Shown here one piece after another: positions 48,830-58,448 of a stretch of 64,000 nucleotides of DNA (positions are counted from its first letter, which is position 1; each line of letters starts with the position of its first letter). The notes beneath the pieces were generated by a model. It searched no databases, was not told where the DNA came from, and was given only the letters and a program-made list of their open reading frames with translations. This DNA comes from Neobacillus sp. PS3-12 (lineage in GTDB: Bacteria > Bacillota > Bacilli > Bacillales > Cytobacillaceae): NCBI RefSeq assembly GCF_030915385.1, contig NZ_CP133268.1, forward strand, positions 1,302,001 to 1,366,000, in the 5' to 3' direction. The position numbers and the translations under genes were made by a program.

Positions 48830-48851
48830 TTTGACCTCTCCTCTAACACAG

Positions 48852-48880
48852 GAAAAAAGGAGGCAAATGAAATGCCCCCT
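48852..48880 (-). terminator. Intrinsic terminator of ytoP
   Basis: Minus strand AGGGGGCA/TGCCTCCT (one mismatch) followed by TTTTTTCC. Confidence 0.65.
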
Positions 48881-48897
48881 CAGCGTTATTTTCATTA

Positions 48898-49971
48898 TTA
48901 GCAATTTGCTCTAATCGTATCCACTGTAGTCTGATCACATGCTTTGACTAAATTGACAACCAATTCTTTTGCAGCAGCATAATCATCAACGTGAATAATC
49001 GAAGCATGTGTATGAATATATCGCGAGCAAATTCCAATAACTGCACTTGGTACACCTTCATTTGATAAGTGCACCTTGCCAGCATCGGTTCCCCCTGGTG
49101 ATACAAAATATTGATATGGAATCTTGTACTTCTCGGCTGTATCAAGGACAAATTCTTTCATTCCTCGATGGGTAACCATTGTCCGATCAAGGATTCTTAA
49201 TAAAGTTCCCTTTCCTAACTGACCAAATTCTGATTTTTTCCCTGTCATATCATTCGCTGGACTTGCATCAAGGGCAAAAAAGATATCAGGTTTAATCATA
49301 TTTGCCGCAGTCTGTGAACCCCTTAGGCCAACTTCTTCCTGTACGGTTGCCCCAGCATAAAGGGTATTTGGTAATGTTTCGTCTTTTACCTCTTTTAAAA
49401 GCTCAATGGCAAGGCCGCAGCCATAACGGTTATCCCAGGCTTTTGCCATAATTTTTTTCTTATTTGCCATAGGAGTAAATGGGCAAATTGGAAGAATAGG
49501 CTGTCCAGGTTTAACGCCAATTTTTTGGGCATCTTCTTTGTCATCTGCTCCAATATCAATTAGCATATTACTAATTTCCATTGGTTTATTCTTTTTGGAT
49601 TCATCGAGCAAATGTGGCGGTATGGAACCAATAACACCTATGATCGGACCATTATCAGTCATAATCTGCACGCGCTGTGCCAGCAAGACCTGGCTCCACC
49701 AGCCGCCTAGCGGTTGAAAACGCAGCATTCCATTATCTGTTATTTGAGTAACCATAAAACCAACTTCATCCATATGTCCTGCTACCATAACGGTTGGTCC
49801 ATTTTCAGTTCCTTTTTTGATTCCAAAAATACTTCCTAGTTTATCTTGAACAATTTCGTCTGAATACAGAGATAATTGTTCTCTCATGAAATTTCTTACT
49901 AGATGTTCATTACCTGGAGCTCCAGGTAATTCAGTTAATGTTTGAAATAGCTTTAAAGTTTGTTCCTCCAT
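48898..49971 (-). CDS. ytoP: M42 family aminopeptidase (YtoP)
   Basis: A 357-residue co-catalytic metallopeptidase. ATG at 49971 ([20 protein letters not shown]) has AAAGGAG upstream. Metal and catalytic residues are visible: [11 protein letters not shown] (His, Asp), AWDNRYGCG (Asp), VQEEVGLRG (Glu-Glu), ALDASPAND (Asp), and [11 protein letters not shown] (His). Releases N-terminal residues (glutamyl-aminopeptidase type). Confidence 0.93.
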   Translation of the reverse strand: MEEQTLKLFQTLTELPGAPGNEHLVRNFMREQLSLYSDEIVQDKLGSIFGIKKGTENGPTVMVAGHMDEVGFMVTQITDNGMLRFQPLGGWWSQVLLAQRVQIMTDNGPIIGVIGSIPPHLLDESKKNKPMEISNMLIDIGADDKEDAQKIGVKPGQPILPICPFTPMANKKKIMAKAWDNRYGCGLAIELLKEVKDETLPNTLYAGATVQEEVGLRGSQTAANMIKPDIFFALDASPANDMTGKKSEFGQLGKGTLLRILDRTMVTHRGMKEFVLDTAEKYKIPYQYFVSPGGTDAGKVHLSNEGVPSAVIGICSRYIHTHASIIHVDDYAAAKELVVNLVKACDQTTVDTIRANC

Positions 49972-50178
49972 CTGACGGACTCCTTTAACCATTTAAATTG
50001 TCCAGCCGCAGCACCCAGCGGCGCTTTTTAGCTTTTCTTTAATATGTATACATGTATTGTACCGAAGTTTATGACTGCTTTCCACCAATTGACTTTTCAA
50101 TGAGGATATGATTAGGTTCTCCATCTTAAATCAGCTATACTAAAGAAAGACAAACGGAAATATGTGGAGGGGAAACGT

Positions 50179-50502
50179 ATGAATTGGAAGCCGTTTATGA
50201 TTGGAACAGCTGTCGGGTTAATCGGCGGATATGCTGCGAAAGAGATGATCTCCAAAAAGGTAAATAGATCAGCCGAGAAGGTTTTGGATGACGTAAAAAA
50301 TCAGTTCAAACAACATGGAAACATAAGCGGTTCATGGATTCATATGGAAGCGGAACTATATGAAAAGGAACAGATCAGTTATAAGGTATATAAAGGTGGC
50401 GTATCCAAACACGAAAATGGGGAGCAAAAGCAATTCGAATTTATTGCTGATGCTAGCACTGGAACCATTATTGATATTTATCCCATAAATGATCGTAAGT
50501 AA
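50179..50502 (+). CDS. ytzB: YtzB-like PepSY-domain protein
   Basis: A 107-residue protein; ATG at 50179 has GGAGGGG 6 bases upstream. N-terminal hydrophobic segment with a Gly-rich part (MIGTAVGLIGGYAAKEMI) and a C-terminal PepSY-like strand block (YKVYKGGVSKHENGEQKQFE, FIADASTGTIIDIYPIN). Probably membrane associated. Divergent from ytoP. Confidence 0.8.
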   Translation: MNWKPFMIGTAVGLIGGYAAKEMISKKVNRSAEKVLDDVKNQFKQHGNISGSWIHMEAELYEKEQISYKVYKGGVSKHENGEQKQFEFIADASTGTIIDIYPINDRK

Positions 50503-50503
50503 A

Positions 50504-50538
50504 CAAAAGGCCAGTCCATCAGACTGACCTTAGTTTTC
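50504..50538. terminator. Terminator between ytzB and ytnP
   Basis: AAGGCCAGTC/GACTGACCTT with a 5-base loop, followed by TAGTTTTC. Convergent genes. Confidence 0.75.
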
Positions 50539-51368
50539 TTTTCTTACGTTTTCAGTGATTTCCCCTTCAGGCCCCCACTTCACTGCCCGATAATAATCAT
50601 CATGATAAAAAGTAAACCAGGCACTTTTTTTGAGGCCATATGAAATCCATTTTTGCTTTGCAGAAATCGAGTCCATTGGATAGTCGTCAAAGGCAAGTAC
50701 CCATAAAACGTTCTGATGTGCATGTGTTGGCATAATGTCGCCCATATGGAGAGCTGTTTCACCGTCATCTTCAATTACTAAAATACAATGTCCATTACTA
50801 TGCCCGCCAGTATGAATCAGCTTCAACGGTCCGAAGCTCCATTCTTGATCAATCGTAACAACTTGTCCTGCAATCGGTTCCCAATTTTCCCTCCAGTAAG
50901 TGCCTTTCGTCCGAATCGTCGGTTCCCTCATCTCATCCCACTCAATTTGTGAAACAATAATCTTCGCATTAGGGTAAACAGACCGATATTCTCCATTTTC
51001 AAGAACAGTTAGACCACAGGCATGGTCATAATGCATATGCGTCAAGATGACCGTATCAATATCAGCAGCAGTTAATCCGATTTCCTCCAAACAAACTTCA
51101 ACCTCTGATTCTTTTTCAACCCCGTTATTTCGAATTTGCTTTTCTGTCAGTTTCCCGTTGCCCAGGCCGTATCCAGCAGAATGTTATTTCCCCCAAACTG
51201 GATTAAAATAGGATCAGTTGATAATCTTACTTGATTTTTTTCATTGGAAGGATACTTTTTTTCCCAAACCGGTTTCGGTACTACGCCAAACATTCCCCCG
51301 CCATCCAAGTTGATTATCCCTCCCGATAACCATGTAAGCGAAACATTTCCAACCTTTAATGTTTCCAT
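50530..51368 (-). pseudogene. ytnP: YtnP-like MBL-fold lactonase gene, frameshifted
   Basis: Expected about 279 residues of the metallo-beta-lactamase fold, related to AHL-lactonases and the B. subtilis quorum-quenching enzyme YtnP. The frame from 51368 ([20 protein letters not shown]) ends 73 residues later; the rest ([17 protein letters not shown], then THMHYDHACGL, which is the HxHxDH metal motif) lies in another frame. At about 51166 ACGGCCTGGG lacks one base (ACGGGCCTGGG expected to encode the TGLGNGKL part). AAAGGAGG is upstream of the ATG. One-base error in a short G run is plausible. Confidence 0.88.
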
Positions 51369-51428
51369 TTAAATTCCTCCTTTGTCCCATGGATTCATTT
51401 TAGCAACATTGGAAATTTTTGGCCATAA

Positions 51429-51534
51429 AGAAAACTCGCCGATTGGCGAGCCCCTAAGGGCGAAGACAGAGGTGTAGTTGCACTTATACTTTCCAATTAG
51501 CTAAAAAAAGACCTGTTCATCATGAACGGGTCCT
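51429..51534 (-). terminator. Two hairpins downstream of trmB
   Basis: GACCTGTTCATC/GATGAACGGGTC (51510-51532) followed on the minus strand by TTTTTTTAG; a second CTCGCCGATTGGCGAG hairpin at 51434-51449 is also followed by a T-run on the minus strand. Confidence 0.75.
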
Positions 51535-51540
51535 AAACAC

Positions 51541-52179
51541 TCATTGATATTTTACTTCACATCTAAAAATACGGTTGCCTTTTTCGGAAAACTTTTGTTC
51601 GTATTCTGTCATGATATTCCCTTCAAAATCACTATGATGAAGGTCAAGACTGAGATACTTTAACAATAAACCATACTGGGAAAAACTCATTAAGGAATAC
51701 TCAAACAAGCTTTGATTGTCTGTTTTAAAATGGATTTCCCCGGCATCCTTCAAGATATTTTCATAAAGCTTAAGGAAGCTTTTATAGGTTAACCGTCTTT
51801 TCTCGTGACGGGTTTTCGGCCAAGGATCAGAAAAGTTTAAATAGATGCGGTCTACATCATTTTTGGCAAAAAGCTTTTCCAAATCGTTCGCATCAATGTT
51901 CAATAGCTTAAGGTTTGGAAGGTCTGCTTCAATTAACTTGTCTAATGCATCTACAATAACACTTTTATATACTTCAATCCCAATATAATTAATATCGGGA
52001 TGAGCTTTCGCCATCTCTGTTATAAATCGGCCTTTTCCAGTGCCAATTTCAATATGAAGCGGCTGCTTTTTTTCAAATGGTTCATGCCATTTTCCTTTAT
52101 GCATTTCAGGATTGGCAACGACGTATTGTGGATATTGCTCTATTTTTTCCTGTGCCCAAGGTTTATGTCTTAATCGCAT
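51541..52179 (-). CDS. trmB: tRNA (guanine-N7)-methyltransferase
   Basis: A 212-residue SAM-dependent methyltransferase that modifies G46 of tRNA. The SAM pocket is [15 protein letters not shown]; the catalytic region [16 protein letters not shown] (about residues 116-131) is the family signature. TAGGAG is upstream of the ATG. Same neighbourhood as in B. subtilis. Confidence 0.96.
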   Translation of the reverse strand: MRLRHKPWAQEKIEQYPQYVVANPEMHKGKWHEPFEKKQPLHIEIGTGKGRFITEMAKAHPDINYIGIEVYKSVIVDALDKLIEADLPNLKLLNIDANDLEKLFAKNDVDRIYLNFSDPWPKTRHEKRRLTYKSFLKLYENILKDAGEIHFKTDNQSLFEYSLMSFSQYGLLLKYLSLDLHHSDFEGNIMTEYEQKFSEKGNRIFRCEVKYQ

Positions 52180-52304
52180 TACTTACACTCCTAATTATCA
52201 TATCGTTCAAACGATATCATGCAAAGAACGCACTTTCAAGTTTATTTTGCCTCGTTTTATTCAATTTTAAGAAAAAACCAAGAAGATATCCAATGCATAA
52301 ACGA

Positions 52305-52340
52305 AAAAAGGAATTCACATGCTAAAGTGAATTCCTTTTT
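52305..52340 (+). terminator. Hairpin in the leader of ytzH
   Basis: AAAAAGGAATTCAC/GTGAATTCCTTTTT (14-bp arms, 8-base loop) lies only 28 bases before ytzH's ATG. It is a canonical terminator stem in a place where no gene ends on the plus strand. Confidence 0.8.
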
Positions 52341-52367
52341 AAGACAACATGAAAGGGTGAATTTTTC

Positions 52368-52646
52368 ATGCCATTAAGTCATCAAGACCAGGTAACATTA
52401 TTAAAGGATATTTTAAGCAACCATCAAACAGATTGCTGTGGATCCGTTGCTGAATGTGAACAATTGGAACGTTTAGTGAAATCCCTTATGGTAAACACAC
52501 AAATTGACCAAAATGTTAAAAATATATTGGAAGAAGTTTATACCTATAGCCAGCACGGTGCACAAACAGCTGACTTAGATCAGCATATCACAGCAAACCA
52601 GGATAATCTTTCACAATGGGTTTCCAACATTGATCAATTTTCGTAA
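52368..52646 (+). CDS. ytzH: YtzH-like protein
   Basis: A 92-residue cytosolic protein with a Cys pair (TDCCGSVAEC, about residues 22-31) and helical C-terminus. AAAGGGTG precedes the ATG. Family function unknown. Placed between trmB and ytmP as in B. subtilis, and convergent with ytmP: one base separates the ends. Confidence 0.85.
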   Translation: MPLSHQDQVTLLKDILSNHQTDCCGSVAECEQLERLVKSLMVNTQIDQNVKNILEEVYTYSQHGAQTADLDQHITANQDNLSQWVSNIDQFS

Positions 52647-52647
52647 A

Positions 52648-53421
52648 TTACAAAATACTATTTAAAAATTGCACCCATTTATTCATTTCTTGAAAATGAC
52701 TTTTGTTCTTATGCCATTGGACTGAAGTTAAGGTTTGTAGGGCCACATACCATTTCATTCTAAGTTTTAAATGAGCGGTCATTTTTGTGCCATACATGGC
52801 AAGCCAATCTCCCCAATTTTCCTCTTTGATATACCAATAGAGGAGTAAACCTAAATCAATTGCTGGATCAGCAATCATCGCTCCATCCCAATCAATAAGG
52901 TACAACTGGTTGTTTTCAGCAAGCAGCCAGTTGTTATGATTCACATCACCATGACAAACTACTTTCATTTCACTGTAAACATTCTCTTGTTCCTTTTTTA
53001 AAAAGTCAATCGATTTCTTAACTTCTGGAAGAATGAGAACATCTTCATCCAGTTGTTTCAAGACCATTTTAAAAAGATTTTCTGGAAGAAGTGGATTTTT
53101 TTCTAACCTTCTTAACATCGTTAGCAATGGTTCTGAATGATGAATTTTCCGTAATAGATTAGCGACTCGTTCTTTCGTCATCTCCACTGGTTTTAATTCT
53201 CTTCCGTTAAGCCATTGTTGAGCAGTTATCACATCGCCATTTTCCAGCCTCTTAGTCCAAACAAGCTTGGGGACGATCCCTTCTGCTGATAGCACTGCAA
53301 GAAAAGGAGAGGAATTACGCTTAAGAAAAAGTCTCTGATCTTCATGCTTAGCATAAAAGGCCTCCCCTGTAAGTCCTCCTGCAGGGACAATTTCCCATTC
53401 TTGTCCTAATATATGTTCCAA
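52648..53421 (-). CDS. ytmP: Aminoglycoside-phosphotransferase-like kinase (YtmP)
   Basis: A 257-residue kinase-fold protein of the choline/aminoglycoside phosphotransferase superfamily. Brenner-type loop VCHGDVNHNNWLL (catalytic Asp, about residue 158) and the metal-binding LIDWDGAMIADPAIDLG (about 175-191). Substrate unknown. Confidence 0.88.
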   Translation of the reverse strand: MEHILGQEWEIVPAGGLTGEAFYAKHEDQRLFLKRNSSPFLAVLSAEGIVPKLVWTKRLENGDVITAQQWLNGRELKPVEMTKERVANLLRKIHHSEPLLTMLRRLEKNPLLPENLFKMVLKQLDEDVLILPEVKKSIDFLKKEQENVYSEMKVVCHGDVNHNNWLLAENNQLYLIDWDGAMIADPAIDLGLLLYWYIKEENWGDWLAMYGTKMTAHLKLRMKWYVALQTLTSVQWHKNKSHFQEMNKWVQFLNSIL

Positions 53422-53540
53422 AATTGTTCACCTTCAATTTATCCCGTTCTAATGAATAAACCCATCATTATAGCGAAGTATAATCCGTAGCTGAAAGGTT
53501 TTTGTTGATGAACACTAACAGCTTTATATTTTAAGAAAAT

Positions 53541-53586
53541 AAAAAAAAGGCTATTGATACCATTACACACAATAGCCATCTTTTTA
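53541..53586 (-). terminator. Terminator of amyX
   Basis: GGCTATTG/CAATAGCC arms (53549-53556, 53570-53577) with flanking A and T runs. Confidence 0.75.
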
Positions 53587-53665
53587 AATTTTATCTCGTA
53601 AATGCTTTTATAGTCAAGACTAACTAATAAATTCATTGTCTTTATCGACAATTATCAAAAATACA

Positions 53666-55804
53666 TTACTTTTTCACTAAAATATTCAACGATATCGGAG
53701 CAAGACTGACTTCACATTGGACTTTTTTTTCAAACGGATCGGTACAAACGATTTTTTCATCGGCTATCAAAAACCAATCCCCCTCTGGCACGATTACCTT
53801 TTGTGTGTTGTCAGTTGGATTAATAAGCAAAGTGACTTCTTGAAAATCTCCTGAACCATTATGATAAGAAAAGCCAATTAAAGGATGTGCGAGCGACAAT
53901 AACTTTATTCTTTGGCGTATCTCTTCAGCAGTCCGTAAGCGGAAACAAGGGAATTTTTTCCTGATTTGAATAATCCCTTTTATATACTCAACATTCTCTG
54001 TGTATTTTAATTTTCGGTCCCAATCAAGTTGATTAATCGAATCTGGGGAACGGTAACTATTCCCAACACCCTTTTTCGTTCGAAAAAATTCTTGACCGCT
54101 ATGAAGAAATGGAATTCCTTGAGATAACAGCACCAGACTGGTTGCAAGACGGTGATATCGAATGAGTTGAGTTTCATCCCTATCCAGGAAACACCTTTGA
54201 AGCTTATCCCACATCGTATGGTTATCATGGCACTCAACATAGTTGACAGATTGCATGGGTTCATTGAACATCATACCCTCTTTGTTTAAAAAGCCAATGC
54301 TTCCAGTAATCCCTTCGATAGCTGCTTCACGATAATGGTCATTCCCCAAGGCGTAGCCTTTATCATATAAGTTAAATGTACTCCCTTTTATCGAATCTCG
54401 AAATTGGTCATTAAACTGAGCAACATTTAAGATCTTGGATTGGTTGTGGAGGGCAGCCTTTTCCTCATATGGGAGCGGGGTATTTAGGTTCCAGCCTTCT
54501 CCGATTAGGAGAATCCCCTCTTGCAAACGATTGCACAATTCTCTAATCTCATTGATCGTTTTAATATCCAAAATTCCCATTAAATCAAACCTAAATCCAT
54601 CAACATGGTATTCCTCTACCCAAAAACGAATGGAATCCAAAATGAATTTACGGACCATCAGCCTTTCAGACGCTAGATCATTTCCAACCCCTGTTCCGTT
54701 TGATGGGATTCCAAATTCATTATGGCGAAAATAATATCCAGGAACTATTTTTTCAAAAGAAGATAGTTCACGTTTATAGACATGGTTATAAACAACATCC
54801 ATCATCACACGGAGACCTTCATGATGAATTTCTTCAATTAATTGTTTTAGTTCGTTAATTCGGGAATAGGGATTGGCAGGGTCAGTCGCATAGCTGCCTT
54901 CTGGGACATTATAGTGAAGAGGGTTATAGCCCCAATTATATTCTCCTTTTGGATGAAATTCGTTCACCCCAGCAAAATCATTAAAAGGAAGAAACTCAAT
55001 ATGGGTAACACCGATTGATTTTAAGTAAGAAAGGCCAGTTAATTGTTCCCCTTTCCCTTTCGTCCCCTTCTCCCCCGCTCCAAGGTAAAGACCCTTATGC
55101 TTTGCTCCACTGTTTGGGTGGACCGTAAAATCCCTTACATGCGTTTCGTAAATAATCGCATCTACCGGATGGCTAAAAGTAGCTAATGATGATTTTCCCC
55201 TTTTTGTTTTCGCCATTTTTACAATAATTCCAAGCTCACCATTAGCTGTAACTGCATTGACATAGGGGTCAACTGCTTCTCTCCATTCCAGATTGACACA
55301 AACCAGATAGGAATAGTGATAATATTCCAAGTCACGATTTATCACCGCTGTCCAAACCCCATCATTCCTTTTCATTTTGACCATTTCAATAAAGGTACCA
55401 TCAGGATGTTTCAGCTTCAATTTTACCTGTGTTGCAGTTGGTGCCCAAAGTTTAAAAATGGTTTGCTCTTTTTCGCAGGTAACACCCAAGTCTTTTGCAG
55501 GATAATAAAATTTTTCATCAAATCCAGCGCTCCGAATAACAGCGCCAATTTGAAGATCCGTTTTCCCGCTATGATCATCGTTGATCCAATAGGTCTTACC
55601 AAACAAAATTTCATCGTCTATCGAACAAGTATATTTTTGATAATCGTCAATCCGTTTATTTTCGATCATTTTTAATGGTTTCTGCTCATGATCAGAAGTT
55701 ATCGTGAACGAAGTTGAAAATCCATGGTGATATGAAAGCGGAAGTAGAATCGTAATGATATTCATTTCATCTAGATATGCTAGAAAAGGCCTATTGATAT
55801 CCAC
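53666..55804 (-). CDS. amyX: Type I pullulanase
   Basis: A 712-residue GH13 enzyme that hydrolyses alpha-1,6 branches of pullulan/glycogen-like glucans. GTG start with GAGAGGG. N-terminal domains (CBM48-like, about 110-190), then the catalytic barrel. Type I signature YNWGYNPLHYNVPEGSY; catalytic residues DGFRFDLMG (Asp nucleophile), LIGEGWN (Glu acid/base) and VECHDNHTMWD (Asp). No signal peptide, so it is cytosolic. Confidence 0.95.
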   Translation of the reverse strand: MDINRPFLAYLDEMNIITILLPLSYHHGFSTSFTITSDHEQKPLKMIENKRIDDYQKYTCSIDDEILFGKTYWINDDHSGKTDLQIGAVIRSAGFDEKFYYPAKDLGVTCEKEQTIFKLWAPTATQVKLKLKHPDGTFIEMVKMKRNDGVWTAVINRDLEYYHYSYLVCVNLEWREAVDPYVNAVTANGELGIIVKMAKTKRGKSSLATFSHPVDAIIYETHVRDFTVHPNSGAKHKGLYLGAGEKGTKGKGEQLTGLSYLKSIGVTHIEFLPFNDFAGVNEFHPKGEYNWGYNPLHYNVPEGSYATDPANPYSRINELKQLIEEIHHEGLRVMMDVVYNHVYKRELSSFEKIVPGYYFRHNEFGIPSNGTGVGNDLASERLMVRKFILDSIRFWVEEYHVDGFRFDLMGILDIKTINEIRELCNRLQEGILLIGEGWNLNTPLPYEEKAALHNQSKILNVAQFNDQFRDSIKGSTFNLYDKGYALGNDHYREAAIEGITGSIGFLNKEGMMFNEPMQSVNYVECHDNHTMWDKLQRCFLDRDETQLIRYHRLATSLVLLSQGIPFLHSGQEFFRTKKGVGNSYRSPDSINQLDWDRKLKYTENVEYIKGIIQIRKKFPCFRLRTAEEIRQRIKLLSLAHPLIGFSYHNGSGDFQEVTLLINPTDNTQKVIVPEGDWFLIADEKIVCTDPFEKKVQCEVSLAPISLNILVKK

Positions 55805-55887
55805 TTGAATCCCTCTCTTTCAGATCATCTTCTAATCTTTTTATTATTCATTTAAAGGCATTAAGCCTTCCTCAAATCAATTTTGGT

Positions 55888-56862
55888 TTATTCATTTTCA
55901 ACCTCTATGTTCCATTCCAGTCTTCTTCTGCTGTCGGTGTGACAAAATTGTAAAAGAACCTTTGCTGCCTTTAATTGGATATGTTTCAAGGGCGACTTAA
56001 GGGCACGCATTGACTGAAACCAGGTATTAAAATTACGTACTTCCGCAAATTCTACACCAAAAGGGGCTGAAGGATAATCAATATAGCCGTTACGGCTTAC
56101 TAATAATTTATGTATTGGGAAATCAATTTCGTGCATCTTAAAAATATTTTGAACAATCTTTTCCGTACGATTTAAAGTTAACAAAGGATTTAGTACTTTC
56201 TTTTCTGAGCTTTCCGTTCGCTTTAGCCAAAACCGTTCATTTGACCCAATGAACACCGCAGAATCCTCTGCTTCAATAAAGGTGATGCACCATACATCTG
56301 TTGGCGTCAACAAGATGATTTCTGCTTCAAGCGGCGCTTTTTTTAAAAGAAAAATCGGCCTATATAAAACAAGGTATGTATCAGGAAACCGTTGCAAAAA
56401 AAACTTTAAGTTTTCCTCAAAGTAATATTTTGAATGAATAGGGGATTTTTCTGTGATCGTTGAACTGGCCCATTTTAATTGAAAACGATAAAGCTGATCT
56501 AAAAATTGCCGTTTCAACTCATCAATTGATTCTGGCTTAAAAGAAAATGTAGCTGTAAATTGCAAAGGATCTTCCTCAATTTTCACTGGAGTTTCCAGAA
56601 CTTGTTCATTTTCATCTGATTTTTGATTATGCTTAAATAGACCTGTTAGCTTTTTTAACAATGCTGGTTTTTCTTCTTCTTCCTCCCATTCTGAAGCAGG
56701 CTGATGAAAAGTAAGATTAGAAGCATCTAATCCTCCATTCTCCCAATTGAATTTGGTTCGTTCCCATTGCTGTTTTTTCAAACGTACGAACCGGGATGGA
56801 TAGGTGAAGATATCCATCTCATAACGTGAAATATAATCCTGAAGCTTTATTAACTGTCCCAT
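55888..56862 (-). CDS. ytlQ: YtlQ-like protein (NERD-like)
   Basis: A 324-residue cytosolic protein. N-terminus MGQLIKLQDYISRYEMDIFT, charged middle (EEEEEKPALLKKLTGLFKHN), and a NERD-related core (EAEIILLTPTDVWCITFIEA, IDFPIHKLLVSRNGYIDYPS). Function unknown. It lies between amyX and ytlP, where B. subtilis has ytlQ, which supports the name. Confidence 0.7.
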   Translation of the reverse strand: MGQLIKLQDYISRYEMDIFTYPSRFVRLKKQQWERTKFNWENGGLDASNLTFHQPASEWEEEEEKPALLKKLTGLFKHNQKSDENEQVLETPVKIEEDPLQFTATFSFKPESIDELKRQFLDQLYRFQLKWASSTITEKSPIHSKYYFEENLKFFLQRFPDTYLVLYRPIFLLKKAPLEAEIILLTPTDVWCITFIEAEDSAVFIGSNERFWLKRTESSEKKVLNPLLTLNRTEKIVQNIFKMHEIDFPIHKLLVSRNGYIDYPSAPFGVEFAEVRNFNTWFQSMRALKSPLKHIQLKAAKVLLQFCHTDSRRRLEWNIEVENE

Positions 56863-56882
56863 AGCGATAAGTCCTGCCTTTT

Positions 56883-57458
56883 TTACTGTGTATTTTCCAA
56901 TGAAAATAATTTGACCTCTTCATACTTTGGTGTTTTGTCAAGATGGGTTTGATATAAGGCAATCTCTGTTCCTTTAAATGCGATTGGCTTCAATTGGAGC
57001 TTATTCCACACATCAAGCATTTCTCTTTGAAACGGTTTTTCCCCTGCCCACTTTCTTGCAAGCGTAAGATGGGGGCGGAACGGCCTTGTTTCAAGTGTAA
57101 AGCCTGCCTCAATGCAAGCTGTATAAACTCTCTGTCTAACTAATTGTAACTCATTACTTACCTCGGTATCAGCAAAAAATATCCTCGGGCTGTCTGGTTT
57201 CCCAAAAATCCCGAGACGATTTATCTTCAAATGAAGGCTCCCGAAGCCAGGAATTGTTTCCTCTACGTTATTGATAGCCGCTTCAAGTTGATTGGAAGGC
57301 ACAAACCCCAGGAAAGCCAAGGTAATATGAAAGTCTTCATGGTGAACCCAGCGTTGAAATGGGAGGGATTCCTTTAATCTTGCACAATGCTCTTTCAACA
57401 ATTGCTTCGTGCTAGCAGGTAATTTTAGTGCAAAGAAAAAATGCGTCTGCTTTTCCAT
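56883..57458 (-). CDS. thpR: RNA 2',3'-cyclic phosphodiesterase (ThpR)
   Basis: A 191-residue 2H-phosphoesterase. The two HxTL motifs are FHITLAF (about residue 43) and RPHLTLAR (about 129). ATG at 57458 (MEKQTHFFFALKLPASTKQL) is more likely than ATG 57470, because GGAAAGG is 12 bases from the first and adjacent to the second. Opens 2',3'-cyclic phosphates on RNA; called ytlP in B. subtilis. Confidence 0.88.
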   Translation of the reverse strand: MEKQTHFFFALKLPASTKQLLKEHCARLKESLPFQRWVHHEDFHITLAFLGFVPSNQLEAAINNVEETIPGFGSLHLKINRLGIFGKPDSPRIFFADTEVSNELQLVRQRVYTACIEAGFTLETRPFRPHLTLARKWAGEKPFQREMLDVWNKLQLKPIAFKGTEIALYQTHLDKTPKYEEVKLFSLENTQ

Positions 57459-57529
57459 CTTTATATTCATTCCTTTCCATATATTCTACTTGTATCATTT
57501 ACATGATGATTTAAAAGAAAACGGAGAAA

Positions 57530-57568
57530 ACAAAGACGTGCGCTGTTTTTCATCCGCACGTCTTTGTT
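57530..57568 (-). terminator. Intrinsic terminator of dat
   Basis: ACAAAGACGTGCG/CGCACGTCTTTGT with a 12-base loop; T-run on the minus side. Confidence 0.85.
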
Positions 57569-57569
57569 A

Positions 57570-58427
57570 CTATTTCAAAGTCCCACATTGGCGAGTAATT
57601 TCCGCCTCAAATAATGCTTGAAGTTTCCTAGTAACAAGCCCAGGTTCCCCATTGTTAACTGCGTTCCCGTCAATCACAATGACCGGCATTACTTCAGAGG
57701 TAGTGCTGGAAAGAAAGACTTCATCTGCTGCAGCTAATTCTTCTTTCGTAAAAGTTCTTTCTTCTACTTGAATTCCGTTATCCACACATAGGTTAAGGAT
57801 GACATCTTTTGTAATTCCTTTTAAGATAAGGTTGTCAGAAGCGTGTGTATAGATTACTCCATCTTTAATAATAAAGATATTGGATGAACTGCCTTCAGTT
57901 ACCTCCTGGCCACGGGATTGGATCGCTTCATAGCAGCCATTTTCAGATGCCTTCTGTTTCGCCAAAACATTGCCAAGCAAGTTTAAGCTTTTAATATCAC
58001 AACGGAGCCAGCGGATATCCTCTACAAGAATTGTTTGCACTCCATTCTCCAGCTTTTGGAGTGGACGTTCAAGCTCCTTCGTATAGGCGACAAGAGTTGA
58101 CGGCACATTTTGAGCAGGAAAAGCATGTGTCCTTGGTGCAACACCTCTTGTTGCCTGCATGTAAATAATGCCCAGTTTAAGATTGCTTTTTACAATTAAT
58201 TCTTGAAGCTGTGTAGCCAGCTGTTCGATTGTGAATTCCAATGACATGGAAATACTTTCTGCACTTCGGAAAAACCTTTCTAGGTGTTCCTTTACGGTAA
58301 ACATTTTTCCATTATAAACGCGAATAACCTCATAAATCCCGTCGCCAAACTGATAGCCTCTATCTTCAATATCGACTTTTGCATTTGAACGTTCAACAAA
58401 TTCCCCATTGATCAATGTCCAGTTCAT
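57570..58427 (-). CDS. dat: D-amino acid aminotransferase
   Basis: A 285-residue fold-type IV PLP enzyme that interconverts D-amino acids and 2-oxoacids, supplying D-Ala and D-Glu for the cell wall. The PLP lysine is Lys146 in CDIKSLNLLGNVLAK; YQFGDGIYEVIRVYNG and the phosphate-cup STTSEVMPV are visible. GAGGAG precedes the ATG. Confidence 0.95.
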   Translation of the reverse strand: MNWTLINGEFVERSNAKVDIEDRGYQFGDGIYEVIRVYNGKMFTVKEHLERFFRSAESISMSLEFTIEQLATQLQELIVKSNLKLGIIYMQATRGVAPRTHAFPAQNVPSTLVAYTKELERPLQKLENGVQTILVEDIRWLRCDIKSLNLLGNVLAKQKASENGCYEAIQSRGQEVTEGSSSNIFIIKDGVIYTHASDNLILKGITKDVILNLCVDNGIQVEERTFTKEELAAADEVFLSSTTSEVMPVIVIDGNAVNNGEPGLVTRKLQALFEAEITRQCGTLK

Positions 58428-58448
58428 TTTAAATACTCCTCTGCTCTC

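Noticed and set aside
53439..53651. 70-codon minus-strand frame before amyX
   Set aside because: It runs through the terminator hairpin of amyX and has no ribosome binding site.
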